DNA from: HGM11416 sp964532155
GTDB taxonomy: Bacteria; Bacillota; Clostridia; Christensenellales; Borkfalkiaceae
DNA: 43,385 nt
Direction: 5' to 3'
Assembly: GCA_964532155.1 (NCBI GenBank)
Contig: CAZHGN010000008.1
Location: 1-43,385 of the forward strand
Position numbers and translations under genes: made by a program. Under the pieces are notes generated by a model. The model made no database searches and was not told where the DNA came from. It was given only the letters and a program-made list of their open reading frames with translations. Below, piece after piece: positions 24,830-33,485 of this stretch. How positions within the stretch are numbered: the first letter of the stretch is position 1; each line of letters starts with the position of its first letter.

Positions 24830-24975
24830 CGGCGGCTTGCCGAAAAGGCGGCTGTCTGTTAAGTTGTCTTTAGGCGGCTTATAAGTAACGCGCCTACCGT
24901 AACTTGGTTTTGAAAACAAAAACGCAATAACAATCTAAGCGAGTCTATAGCGAAAACGGCTCGTTACGGAGAATC

Positions 24976-26679
24976 ATGGAAATCGTAAGAAAAATTTTAA
25001 CGCCGACGGCGTTGTGGTCTGATTTTAACGACGGCTTGCCTTTAAGGGAAAGCAAGGTCAACGAAATGGTCTACGACGGCATCGTATATTCCGAGGTTTA
25101 CTTTTCGGGTAGGGAAACCGAATCGGGCAGGGTTCGTATTTACGGCTTATACGCTAAGCCGCAAAACATTTCGGCAAACAAAAAAATAGGCGGCGTGCTT
25201 ATTTTGCCCGACTTTTGCGAAACGGTCAACCTCGACGCGGTTAATTTTTACGTTCGTCTCGGCTATTCGGTGCTTATGGTCGACTACCGCGGCGAGCATC
25301 CGAATTCCCCGCAATACACCAATTATCCGAGCGAAATATCTTACGCCAATCTTCTTCAAGCGGGCGACGTTTTCAAGGTGGAGCGCACCGCAAAAGAATG
25401 TTGTTGGTACGAATGGGCGGCTGTCGCAAAATACGCCGTTACCTTTCTTAAAACTCGCCCCGAGGTCGACAAGGTGGGCGTTATCGGTATAAAACAGGGC
25501 GCAAACGTCGGTTGGCAATCGCTTTTCGGAGATAAAAACGTTTCTTGCTTCGTTTCGGTTTTCGGAATGGGCTGGCAAGCGTACAAGGGCGTTTTCCGTC
25601 ACGTAAGCGGCGATATAGAACTCGACGACGAGCGTTATCGTTGGCTTGGCGGCGTGGACGCGCACGTTTACGCGCAATACGTAAATTGTCCGGTGCTCTA
25701 CGTAGCCGGCACGAACAGCCCCGATTTCGATTGCGACAGGGGGCCGGACACTCTTATGCGACTCAAACCCGAAGTGGAGTGGTCGTTCAACTACGCGCCG
25801 AGATTTCGCGATACGATAAACAAAAAATGCGGCGACGACGTTTCGCTGTTTCTTAAAAAACATCTGGCAAAAGCAGGTGCTAACTTAGAAAAACTTTATT
25901 TTCCCGCTTCTCCGCAGGTAAAAACGGCGGTGGGCGACGACGGCGCATCTTATTTTGCCGAAGTAATCGTTTCGGAGCCCGAAAAACTCAAAAAAGTAAC
26001 AGCATATTTTAGCGAGGGTATATCCGCGCCCGGTCTTAGGAATTGGCAGCCCATGCAATCGGTCAAGCGCGATCACGCTCGCGTGATTTTCAGATCGCCA
26101 CTCGGAGGCAATTGCGAGTTCGGTCACGTTTTCGCCGTTGCCGAATATAAGAACGGCGTAACGGTCAGTTCAAAAATCGTCTACGGTAAATTCAACCGCT
26201 TAGACGTTCATCCGTCGAACATGCTCTACACGTCGGATATGGGAACGGACTGTTTTTGCATAGCAACCGAAAACGGCAATACCACCGGCGATTTCATATT
26301 TAACGAAAGCGACGGCGTAAAACTTGCCGAATGCGCCAACGGCATTACCGGCGTGAGCTCGCGCTACGGTTTATTGACGTATAAAATCGGCGAGGCGCGG
26401 TTCAAGCCCGAACGCCGTTCAATACTCAAGTTCGACGTTTACAGTCCGGAGTTTGCTCGTCTTAAAATAAGCCTTATGGTGGGCGACTCAGTAGGTAATA
26501 CCGAGGAATATTCGGTCGTCGTTTCGCTCGACGGTTGCAAGGCGTGGCGCAACGTTCAAGTTGCCTTTGCCGATTTTAAAAACGCAAAAAATTTCGCGCT
26601 GAGGGATTTCGATTCGGTTGCCGCAATCAAGCTCGAATCGGCAAGCCTTTTCGCAATTAACAATCTATTGCTTATTTAG
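24976..26679 (+). CDS. Alpha/beta-hydrolase-like protein lacking the nucleophile
   Basis: 567 residues. Residues about 50-310 resemble the alpha/beta-hydrolase fold of the acetyl-xylan esterase/dienelactone hydrolase kind: GVLILPDF, YSVLMVDYRGEHPNSPQ and VDKVGVIGIKQGANVGWQS. The last is the nucleophile elbow, which should read G-x-S-x-G, but lysine 173 replaces the serine. The later CPVLYVAGTNSPDFDCDRG block corresponds to the acid loop. Residues about 315-567 are a beta-rich region, probably one or two carbohydrate-binding-like modules. No signal peptide. It probably binds a ligand, or does a different reaction, instead of classic ester hydrolysis. GGAGAATC precedes the ATG. It stands between sbcC and signal peptidase I and looks co-transcribed with the latter. 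Confidence 0.78.
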   Translation: MEIVRKILTPTALWSDFNDGLPLRESKVNEMVYDGIVYSEVYFSGRETESGRVRIYGLYAKPQNISANKKIGGVLILPDFCETVNLDAVNFYVRLGYSVLMVDYRGEHPNSPQYTNYPSEISYANLLQAGDVFKVERTAKECCWYEWAAVAKYAVTFLKTRPEVDKVGVIGIKQGANVGWQSLFGDKNVSCFVSVFGMGWQAYKGVFRHVSGDIELDDERYRWLGGVDAHVYAQYVNCPVLYVAGTNSPDFDCDRGPDTLMRLKPEVEWSFNYAPRFRDTINKKCGDDVSLFLKKHLAKAGANLEKLYFPASPQVKTAVGDDGASYFAEVIVSEPEKLKKVTAYFSEGISAPGLRNWQPMQSVKRDHARVIFRSPLGGNCEFGHVFAVAEYKNGVTVSSKIVYGKFNRLDVHPSNMLYTSDMGTDCFCIATENGNTTGDFIFNESDGVKLAECANGITGVSSRYGLLTYKIGEARFKPERRSILKFDVYSPEFARLKISLMVGDSVGNTEEYSVVVSLDGCKAWRNVQVAFADFKNAKNFALRDFDSVAAIKLESASLFAINNLLLI

Positions 26680-26688
26680 GTGTAAGTT

Positions 26689-27303
26689 ATGGCTGGAAAA
26701 GGTGTTACGGACGACTATATACGCGAAGATCTCGTCACCTGTCGGCGTGCCGAAAGGGCGGCTGATCTCCGCGAGTTGTGGATTACCGTAATTTTAATTG
26801 CCGTTTGTCTTGCCGTCGTTTGGTGCAAAACTGTCTGGCTCGAGCCCGTTTCGGTCAGCGGACGGTCTATGGAGCAAACTCTGAAAAGCGGCGATTTGCT
26901 CGTGATAGATAAAATTGCAAAGCCGGAGCGCGGCGACGTCGTGGTTTTCGATCGCGGCGACTCGTCGTATATAAAGCGAGTTATCGCGCTTGGCGGCGAC
27001 AGCGTGCTTATTTCCGACGGAAAAGTATTTTTAAAGCGCAAAGGCGAAACGCAATACTTGCCTTTATCCGAGGATTACGCTTACGGCGTAACCAATGTGT
27101 TCAACGGTGAGCGTTACGTGAGCGGAACGGAAGAGTTTATCGTCGAAGAGGGCAAGTTTTTCGCTCTCGGCGACAATAGGGGAAACAGCACCGACTGCCG
27201 CGTTTGGAAGAGCCAGCCGATCGGCAGTATTCGCGGCGTAGTCCCCGAATTTATTATAAAATACAAGGATACCTTTCTCGGCAGACTTTATAAATTTTTA
27301 TAA
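26689..27303 (+). CDS. lepB: Signal peptidase I
   Basis: 204 residues, the compact Gram-positive type. One membrane segment (about 31-50) anchors it. Catalytic Ser60 is in SGRSMEQTL and the general base Lys96 in YIKRVIALGGD; the conserved GDNRGNSTDCRVW box is present near residue 160. It cleaves signal peptides of secreted proteins outside the membrane. The N-terminal 30 residues are a charged cytoplasmic tail. It starts nine bases after the hydrolase-like gene. Confidence 0.96.
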   Translation: MAGKGVTDDYIREDLVTCRRAERAADLRELWITVILIAVCLAVVWCKTVWLEPVSVSGRSMEQTLKSGDLLVIDKIAKPERGDVVVFDRGDSSYIKRVIALGGDSVLISDGKVFLKRKGETQYLPLSEDYAYGVTNVFNGERYVSGTEEFIVEEGKFFALGDNRGNSTDCRVWKSQPIGSIRGVVPEFIIKYKDTFLGRLYKFL

Positions 27304-27309
27304 CGAGGG

Positions 27310-27344
27310 CTTTTAGTTCGGCTTGCGAGCAAGAAGTCTAAAAG
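27310..27344 (+). other. Intergenic hairpin
   Basis: CTTTTAG (27310-27316) pairs with CTAAAAG (27338-27344), and CTTGC with GCAAG inside. No T tract follows, so it may be an RNA processing or stability element rather than a terminator. Confidence 0.35.
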
Positions 27345-27369
27345 TTGCCGAAATTAATTGGAAGATAAT

Positions 27370-27900
27370 ATGGTAGGAATATACGAAAACAGCGACTATA
27401 CAAACGCGCTCGGTCAAAAAAAGAAAATTCTTCGCATTTTTTTAATAACCCTTTGCGTTCTTATTGCCGTGGACATAGCGGCGTTCGTCTTTTACGTTTT
27501 TCAAGAATTCGAAACGCCGTACAAAACGCCTATACTGCTGTTCGACCTGCTGACTTGCGCGGCGTTCGTAATAGTTTTTTACCCGATTATGGCGATCAAG
27601 TACAAACGCGTAAACGACTATTGCAAAATGCTTGCCGATTTCGGCGGCGGCATAAAGGCGGAGGGAACGAATACCTTCGTTCGCGTGGACGGCTCGGTTA
27701 CCTCAAAAGACGGAGTAGATTTTATAAGCCTCGTTTTTCTGGAATGGTCGGAGAAAAAGCAGGAATATTTCGAGCGCAATATACTTTTCGATATAGAAAA
27801 GCCCGTACCCGATTTTAAAAAGGGGGACGTCGTTCATCACGTCACGCAGGGCAACGTTCTTCTTGCGTACGAGCTTAGGCGAGAAGATATTTTTGAATAA
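27370..27900 (+). CDS. Small two-pass membrane protein of unknown function
   Basis: 176 residues from ATG 27370 (GGAAG five bases upstream); a TTG start four codons earlier is possible. Two membrane segments lie at about 25-50 (LRIFLITLCVLIAVDIAAF) and 60-80 (PILLFDLLTCAAFVIVF). The remaining soluble part, about 95-176, would be cytoplasmic and reads like a small beta-rich domain (FVRVDGSVTSKDGVDFISLVF, LFDIEKPVPDFKKGD). I do not recognise a family. It lies between signal peptidase I and pepF, in the same direction. Confidence 0.75.
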   Translation: MVGIYENSDYTNALGQKKKILRIFLITLCVLIAVDIAAFVFYVFQEFETPYKTPILLFDLLTCAAFVIVFYPIMAIKYKRVNDYCKMLADFGGGIKAEGTNTFVRVDGSVTSKDGVDFISLVFLEWSEKKQEYFERNILFDIEKPVPDFKKGDVVHHVTQGNVLLAYELRREDIFE

Positions 27901-27933
27901 GAGCTTACAAAAAAACAATAGGGAGAAACAAAT

Positions 27934-29712
27934 ATGTTAAATAGAAAGGATGTACCTGAAAATCTCAAATGGCGCACGGAAGATATGTTCGCCACCGTTG
28001 CCGATTGGAACGCGCTTTACGCAAAAACCGAAAAAAGACTTGATTTTTCGCGCTTCGAGGGCAAGCTTAGCGACGCCGCTACCGTCAAGGAATGTTACGA
28101 CGAGGTGTATTCCGTTCTCGGCGATTTGGAACTTTTGAGCGTATACGCGTTTATGAAGCACGACGAGGATTCTCGCGATTCCGAGAGTTCGGCTCTGCTT
28201 GCGCGCGTGGACGATCTCGAGGTTCGTTTCTCTTCGGCGATAGCTTTTCTCACGCCCGAACTCACCGCGCTCGACGCGACCGTTTTGCAATCGTTTATCG
28301 ACGATCCCGCGCTTAAAGATTACGATTACGAACTTAAAGGGCTTTTAAAGGAAAAAGCGCACGTTCTCGGCAAAGAAGCCGAAGGCGTTCTTGCTATGGG
28401 CGGACAGGTGTTCTCTTCCTTCCGCGGCATTTTCGGAATGCTCGACAACGCCGATCTTCCTTACCCCGAAATCACCGTTAGGGGCAAAAAAGTTAAGGTG
28501 TCGCACGGAATGTACGGCGTTCTTATGCAAGATCCCGACCGCGCCGTTCGCAAAAAGACTTTCAAGGCGTATTACGGCGCATACATCGGTTTGATAAATA
28601 CCATTGCGGCTACTTACATAGCCAACGTAAATAAAAACGTTTACATCTCGCGCGTGCGCAAGTACGACGGTTGTCTCGACCGCGCGCTTTCGGGCGAGGA
28701 CGTTTACCCCGAAGTCTATACCAATCTTATCGAAAGCGTAAACGAGGGCATGAAGACCATGCACGAATACGTTTCGGTGCGCAAAAAAGAGCTCGGTTAT
28801 TCCAAGCTTCATATGTACGACGTTTACACTTCGCTCGTTGAGGGTGCCGATCTCGGTTTGGATTACGAAGGAGCGTTCAAGCTCGTGAAAGAGGGGCTTA
28901 AGCCGCTCGGCGAAGATTATGCCGCGCTTTTACAGCGTGCTCACGACGAGCGTTGGATCGACGTTGAAGAAACGGCGGGCAAGCGTAGCGGCGCTTATTC
29001 CATTTCCGTTTATAAATGCCCCCATCCTTACGTCTTGCTCAACTATCAAAAGACGACAAACGAAGTGTTTACTTTGGCGCACGAACTTGGTCACGCAATG
29101 CATTCGTACCATTCCGTCGCCGCGCAACCGCAGCCTAAGGCGAGTTACAGAATATTCGTCGCCGAGGTCGCAAGCACGGTAAACGAAGTTCTTCTTCTTA
29201 AATACTTGCTTAAAAATACCGAAGATAAAAAGCTTAAGCGTTATCTTCTCAATTATTATATGGATATGATAAAAGGCACTTTGTTCAGACAAACCATGTT
29301 TGCCGAGTTCGAAGCTTTTGCCCACTCTCAGGTGGAAAAGGGCGTGCCTATTACCAAGGATTCTCTTTGCAACGCTTATTTAGAGCTTAACAAAAAATAT
29401 TTCGGAAAAGATATGATTTCCGATCCCGAAATTGCCTACGAATGGGCGCGTATTCCGCATTTCTATAATTCGTTCTACGTTTATAAGTATGCAACCGGCA
29501 TAACGAGCGCGATTTCCATTGCGGAGCGCATTTATAACGAGGGCGAGCCCGCCGTTAAGGATTATTTTAAATTCTTATCTTCGGGCGGCAGCGATTGCCC
29601 GGTTGAACTTTTAAAGCTTGCCGGCGTAGATCTTACTTCGCGCAAGCCTTTCGAGGCGGCAATGAATTCTTTTGCCGACGCTCTTGCGCAGTTTAAGGCG
29701 TTAGCAGAATAA
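27934..29712 (+). CDS. pepF: Oligoendopeptidase F
   Basis: 592 residues, M3-family zinc metallopeptidase, normal length. The zinc site is HELGH (His383, Glu384, His387), with the third ligand in the FVAEVASTVNE segment about 25 residues later. The N-terminal PEFLKWRTEDMF-like start (PENLKWRTEDMFATV) and the KRSGAYSISVY and HPYVLLNY blocks are typical of PepF. It degrades short peptides in the cytoplasm. GGGAG precedes the ATG. Confidence 0.96.
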   Translation: MLNRKDVPENLKWRTEDMFATVADWNALYAKTEKRLDFSRFEGKLSDAATVKECYDEVYSVLGDLELLSVYAFMKHDEDSRDSESSALLARVDDLEVRFSSAIAFLTPELTALDATVLQSFIDDPALKDYDYELKGLLKEKAHVLGKEAEGVLAMGGQVFSSFRGIFGMLDNADLPYPEITVRGKKVKVSHGMYGVLMQDPDRAVRKKTFKAYYGAYIGLINTIAATYIANVNKNVYISRVRKYDGCLDRALSGEDVYPEVYTNLIESVNEGMKTMHEYVSVRKKELGYSKLHMYDVYTSLVEGADLGLDYEGAFKLVKEGLKPLGEDYAALLQRAHDERWIDVEETAGKRSGAYSISVYKCPHPYVLLNYQKTTNEVFTLAHELGHAMHSYHSVAAQPQPKASYRIFVAEVASTVNEVLLLKYLLKNTEDKKLKRYLLNYYMDMIKGTLFRQTMFAEFEAFAHSQVEKGVPITKDSLCNAYLELNKKYFGKDMISDPEIAYEWARIPHFYNSFYVYKYATGITSAISIAERIYNEGEPAVKDYFKFLSSGGSDCPVELLKLAGVDLTSRKPFEAAMNSFADALAQFKALAE

Positions 29713-29757
29713 CAAAACGGTCTATTCAAGTCCGCCGTCGGCGGCTCGGAGTGTAAA

Positions 29758-31338
29758 ATGGCAGATAAATACAGTGCGCTTCCGTATAATCTGGAAGCAG
29801 AACAATCCTTTTTAGGTTGTATTCTCGTCGATCAAGAGATACAGCTCGAATTGATCTCAACGGTAACCGAGGACGATTTTTATACCGAATCTCATAAGCT
29901 TATCGTTCGCTCGATGAAGGACGTCGTCAGAAACGATAATCCCATCGATATAGTAACCCTTTCCGACGAAATGGAGAAAAAGGGTACGCTTGCAAAAGCC
30001 GGCGGCATGGATTATCTTACGCGGCTCGTTACCGGTATGCCGTCAAGCGCGAACTATTCGCATTATCGTGCGATAATCCGCCGCGACAGCACCTTGCGCC
30101 GCCTTATTCGCAGTAGCGAAAAGATAGCGACCGAAGCGCGCAAAAGCACGGACAGCAAGCAAACGCTGATGATGGCTGAAAACGAGATTTTCAGAATTTC
30201 CGAGGAAAACGAAACGTCAAGCCTCGTAAATATTGCAGAGACTTACGATCCGCTGCTTAACGACCTCGAAGAACTCGAGCGTTCAAAGGACTTTAAGCGC
30301 GGTTTAATGACAGGTTTTACACGGATAGACGACCTTACGAACGGCTTTAAAAAGGGTAACCTTATTATTTTGGCGGCGCGCCCGTCCGACGGTAAAACCA
30401 CGCTTGCGCTTAACATGATGGAAAACATCGCCATCAAGCAAAAAAAGGTTTGCGCCATGTTCGCTCTCGAAATGACGAGGGAAGAACTCGGTCAAAAACT
30501 TTTGTGCTCGATAGGTAAGGTGCGTATGGACCTTTTGCAAAAGGGCAAACTTTCCGAGGTGGACGAAAGCGGTTGGAAAAGGCTGTGGGAAGCCAAAAAA
30601 GTGCTTAAAGGCGCACAGATTTACGTCGACGATTCGCCCTCTAACAACGTTACGAGCATGCTGTCCAAGTGCCGCAGATTAAAGGCGACTCACGGTCTCG
30701 ATCTCGTTGTCGTCGACCACTTGCAACTTATTTATCCCGACGTCAGAAGCGCGGAAAACCGTCAGCAAGAAGTTACCGAGATTTCGCGCGGGTTAAAGGT
30801 TATTGCCAAGGACTTGGGCGTTCCCGTTCTTGCTCTTTCGCAGCTTTCGCGCGGGGTGACTCAGCGTAAAGGCAAGCCTATGCTTTCCGACCTTCGCGAG
30901 TCGGGTTCTATCGAGCAAGACGCCGACGTCGTTATGTTTATTTATCGCCCCGACAAAGTGGCGGATCCTAAAGAAATTGCCAACGGCACCGTCGAAAAGA
31001 ACGTTGCCGAAGTCATTATAGAGAAAAACAGAAGCGGCGAGCGCGGAAGCGCGAAACTGCTGTTCAAGGGCGAATATTCCAAGTTTGTCAACTTTACCGG
31101 CTATCAAGGCTCGGCGCCCGGCGGTTATAAGCCGACCGAGGAAGACGACGGCAACGGTAGCGGCGGCGATTTTGCGAACGTTGCGGAGGGTATTCCCGAC
31201 GGCACCGTATTCTCGGACGACGATTTCGGCGGTGATTTTTACGGCGACGGCGGTAGTGGAAACGACGGTGGAGACGGCGGTTCCGACGGCGGCTCGAATA
31301 ACGATTCTTCCGACGGCGCAGACGTTCTTTTCGATTGA
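29758..31338 (+). CDS. dnaB: Replicative DNA helicase with acidic glycine-rich tail
   Basis: 526 residues. The N-terminal domain begins PYNLEAEQSFLGCILVD, followed by the linker and RecA-like motor. Walker A is ARPSDGKTT (Gly212-Thr215 at its end); most DnaB proteins have PxMGK, so Asp in place of Met is a departure. Walker B lies in LDLVVVDHLQLI, and the DLRESGSIEQDADVV segment is diagnostic. After about residue 450 a tail of some 75 residues is rich in Gly, Asp, Ser and Asn, which is not typical and is probably disordered. The helicase unwinds DNA at replication forks; its presumed loaders are encoded at 18432-20818. GGAG precedes the start. Confidence 0.97.
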   Translation: MADKYSALPYNLEAEQSFLGCILVDQEIQLELISTVTEDDFYTESHKLIVRSMKDVVRNDNPIDIVTLSDEMEKKGTLAKAGGMDYLTRLVTGMPSSANYSHYRAIIRRDSTLRRLIRSSEKIATEARKSTDSKQTLMMAENEIFRISEENETSSLVNIAETYDPLLNDLEELERSKDFKRGLMTGFTRIDDLTNGFKKGNLIILAARPSDGKTTLALNMMENIAIKQKKVCAMFALEMTREELGQKLLCSIGKVRMDLLQKGKLSEVDESGWKRLWEAKKVLKGAQIYVDDSPSNNVTSMLSKCRRLKATHGLDLVVVDHLQLIYPDVRSAENRQQEVTEISRGLKVIAKDLGVPVLALSQLSRGVTQRKGKPMLSDLRESGSIEQDADVVMFIYRPDKVADPKEIANGTVEKNVAEVIIEKNRSGERGSAKLLFKGEYSKFVNFTGYQGSAPGGYKPTEEDDGNGSGGDFANVAEGIPDGTVFSDDDFGGDFYGDGGSGNDGGDGGSDGGSNNDSSDGADVLFD

Positions 31339-31363
31339 TATCCGTATCGAACGGTAAAATAAA

Positions 31364-32371
31364 ATGGCTGAATATAAAACGAAAATTTTACCTATAAGCG
31401 AGTCTTCTTTAACCGAGGCGGCAAGCCTGATTTCGCGCGGAGAGCTCGTTGCTTTTCCCACCGAAACGGTATACGGCTTGGGTGCGCTTGCGACCGACGA
31501 CGAGGCGATAAAAAAGGTTTACGCCGTAAAAGGCAGACCGTCCGACAATCCGCTCATCGTCCACGTTCATAAAGATTACGATATTTCGTCGCTCGTCGAT
31601 TTGGGGCGAGATTACACCGCGAAACTGCGCGAGGCGTTTTTACCCGGACCGCTTACCATAGTATATAAAAGTTTGGGTAGGGTGTCGCCTCTCGTGTCGT
31701 GCGGGCTTAATACTCTTGCAATAAGGGTACCGCAAAGCGCGGCGGCGCAAGAATTTTTAAAGTTCGTCAATCTTCCCATAGCTGCTCCGTCGGCTAATAT
31801 ATCAAAGCACGTCAGCCCGGTCGAGGCAATGCACGTATATAACGATTTTAACGGTAAAATACCGCTCGTTCTCGACGGCGGTAAAAGCGTAGGCGGTATA
31901 GAAAGTACCGTTCTCGACGCGACGGGCGAGTATCCCATTATACTTAGAAAGGGCTTGGTTACCGCCGAGGACGTGGCTCGCGTATGCGGAAAATGCCTTT
32001 ACGCCGACGAAAATACCGTTGGCAAGACGAAATCGCCGGGGATGAAGTATAGGCACTATTGTCCCGCCACTCAGACCGCTCTTTTCGAGCGTAACGACGT
32101 TAGCGGAGCGTTGGAACTTTACGAAAGTTGCAAGGCTTCGGGCAAAAATCCCGTTTTTCTTGCCGACGGCGAAATGGCGAAATTACTGTTAGGCAAAGCC
32201 GTTCTCAACCTCGGCAATACCGGCGAGGAAATGGCGGCAAACCTTTACGATTTATTAAGGCAAGGCGAACGTTTCGACCTTATCATAGGCTTTAAACTCA
32301 ACGTGAACAGCGAACTTATGATGAGCGTCAATAACAGATATTCAAAAGCGTTTTATAAAGAAAATGGTTAA
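31364..32371 (+). CDS. ywlC: L-threonylcarbamoyladenylate synthase
   Basis: 335 residues: the YrdC/Sua5 catalytic domain (to about 205) with the extra C-terminal Sua5 domain. Conserved ATP/threonine-binding segments are FPTETVYGLG, KGRPSDNPLIVHV, RVPQSAAAQEFL, PIAAPSANIS and LDGG. The linker SPGMKYRHYCP is typical of the long form. It makes the precursor for the t6A37 tRNA modification. It overlaps the next gene by eight bases, as in the Bacillus subtilis ywlC-ywlE-rpiB region. Confidence 0.95.
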   Translation: MAEYKTKILPISESSLTEAASLISRGELVAFPTETVYGLGALATDDEAIKKVYAVKGRPSDNPLIVHVHKDYDISSLVDLGRDYTAKLREAFLPGPLTIVYKSLGRVSPLVSCGLNTLAIRVPQSAAAQEFLKFVNLPIAAPSANISKHVSPVEAMHVYNDFNGKIPLVLDGGKSVGGIESTVLDATGEYPIILRKGLVTAEDVARVCGKCLYADENTVGKTKSPGMKYRHYCPATQTALFERNDVSGALELYESCKASGKNPVFLADGEMAKLLLGKAVLNLGNTGEEMAANLYDLLRQGERFDLIIGFKLNVNSELMMSVNNRYSKAFYKENG

Positions 32372-32798
32372 ATTGCTATTCGTTTGCACCGGAAACACCT
32401 GCAGAAGCCCTATGGCTGAATATCTTTTGAAAAGTCTGCTTAAAAAAAGCGGCAGGGAAGACGTCAAGGTTAGCTCTGCGGGACTTAGGGTAGACGGTGA
32501 AAATATGTCCGCAAACGCGCGTGAGGCGCTTAAAAAACTCGGCGTAACCGTTCGTCGGTTCAAACCAAAACAAGCAACATCCGAACTTTGCCGCAAGCAA
32601 AACGCAATCGTGTGCATGACTTGTGCGCACAAGAACGCCTTTTCGGGCTTCGATAACGTTTATACGATAGGCGAGCTTACCGGTTGCGGTGACGTCGCCG
32701 ATCCGTACGGCGGCAGTCAAGAAGATTACGACGCTTGCGCAACCGAACTTATGGCGGCTTGCGAAAGCTTGGTTAAACTGTTAAATAAAAACGCCTAA
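32364..32798 (+). CDS. ywlE: YwlE-like protein-arginine phosphatase (low-molecular-weight PTP fold)
   Basis: 144 residues. The phosphate loop is CTGNTCRS (nucleophile Cys8, Arg14) and the general acid Asp113 is in ADPYGG. In this fold, a Thr at the position of Thr12 is the known selectivity feature of arginine phosphatase YwlE, where tyrosine phosphatases have Leu or Ile. It therefore probably removes phosphate from phosphoarginine and opposes McsB, encoded 3 kb downstream. It overlaps the Sua5-type gene by eight bases. Confidence 0.88.
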   Translation: MVKLLFVCTGNTCRSPMAEYLLKSLLKKSGREDVKVSSAGLRVDGENMSANAREALKKLGVTVRRFKPKQATSELCRKQNAIVCMTCAHKNAFSGFDNVYTIGELTGCGDVADPYGGSQEDYDACATELMAACESLVKLLNKNA

Positions 32799-32827
32799 AT
32801 TAACTTAGAAATAATACAAAAATAGGG

Positions 32828-32844
32828 CTATAAGTCGATTATCG
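32828..32844 (+). repeat. Dispersed 17-bp motif, copy C (exact), upstream of rpiB
   Basis: CTATAAGTCGATTATCG lies in the 62-base gap before rpiB, just ahead of its GGAGG. The GGC and GCC flanks extend the ATAA/TTAT dyad. Confidence 0.75.
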
Positions 32845-32860
32845 CCGCATTGGAGGACGT

Positions 32861-33304
32861 ATGACGATTGCAATTGCGAACGATCACGCGGGGACGGAAT
32901 TTAAATTTGAAATAATAAAGCATCTCGAAGACAAGGGGTATACCGTATTAAACTACGGCACGGACGACAAAGCTTCGGTCGATTACCCCGATTACGCCAA
33001 GCTCGTAGCCGACGCTATAAGAAGCGGTAAGGCGGATAGCGGCGTTCTCATTTGCGGAACGGGAGTCGGCATGAGTATTGCCGCAAACAAGATCGACGGC
33101 ATAAGGGCTTCTTTATGCGGCGACTGTTTTTCGGCTGAAATGACCAGACGGCATAACGATTCCAATATTCTCTGCCTCGGCGCAAGGGTAGTCGGCATCG
33201 AACTTGCAAAAAAAATTGTCGACTCATATTTTTCGGCTTCCTTCGAAGGCGGTCGGCACCAAGTCAGAGTTGACAAAATCAATCGTCTCGAAAAAGATAA
33301 CTGA
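32861..33304 (+). CDS. rpiB: Ribose-5-phosphate isomerase B
   Basis: 147 residues, normal length. It begins MTIAIANDHAGTEFK and has the catalytic Cys in LICGTGVGMSI and the RRHNDSNILCLGARV segment. It interconverts ribose 5-phosphate and ribulose 5-phosphate; the RpiB fold also covers allose-6-phosphate and galactose-6-phosphate isomerases, but the position beside ywlE and upp matches the Bacillus rpiB locus. GGAGG lies six bases before ATG. Confidence 0.94.
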   Translation: MTIAIANDHAGTEFKFEIIKHLEDKGYTVLNYGTDDKASVDYPDYAKLVADAIRSGKADSGVLICGTGVGMSIAANKIDGIRASLCGDCFSAEMTRRHNDSNILCLGARVVGIELAKKIVDSYFSASFEGGRHQVRVDKINRLEKDN

Positions 33305-33362
33305 TTTTCGTTAAAAGCATTTTTAAAGTATAGAAAAAAAGAACGAGAACGGAAAAACTGCG

Positions 33363-33379
33363 CTATAAGCCGTTTATCG
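33363..33379 (+). repeat. Dispersed 17-bp motif, copy D (15 of 17), upstream of upp
   Basis: CTATAAGCCGTTTATCG, with two changes in the central loop while both ATAA and TTAT arms are kept. It lies between rpiB and upp. Confidence 0.55.
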
Positions 33380-33485
33380 CCACTTTTATTAAGTCGCAAC
33401 AACGTACTGCGGCAAGAGATATTTGCGCGTAGTAAAGGTTGTAGCCGTCACTTTGACAAAATTTTTTATAGGGAGATATATAGCA

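Noticed and set aside
33453..33475. Promoter for upp (TTGACA)
   Set aside because: TTGACA is present, but with normal spacing the -10 would fall on the ribosome binding site with transcription starting at the start codon.
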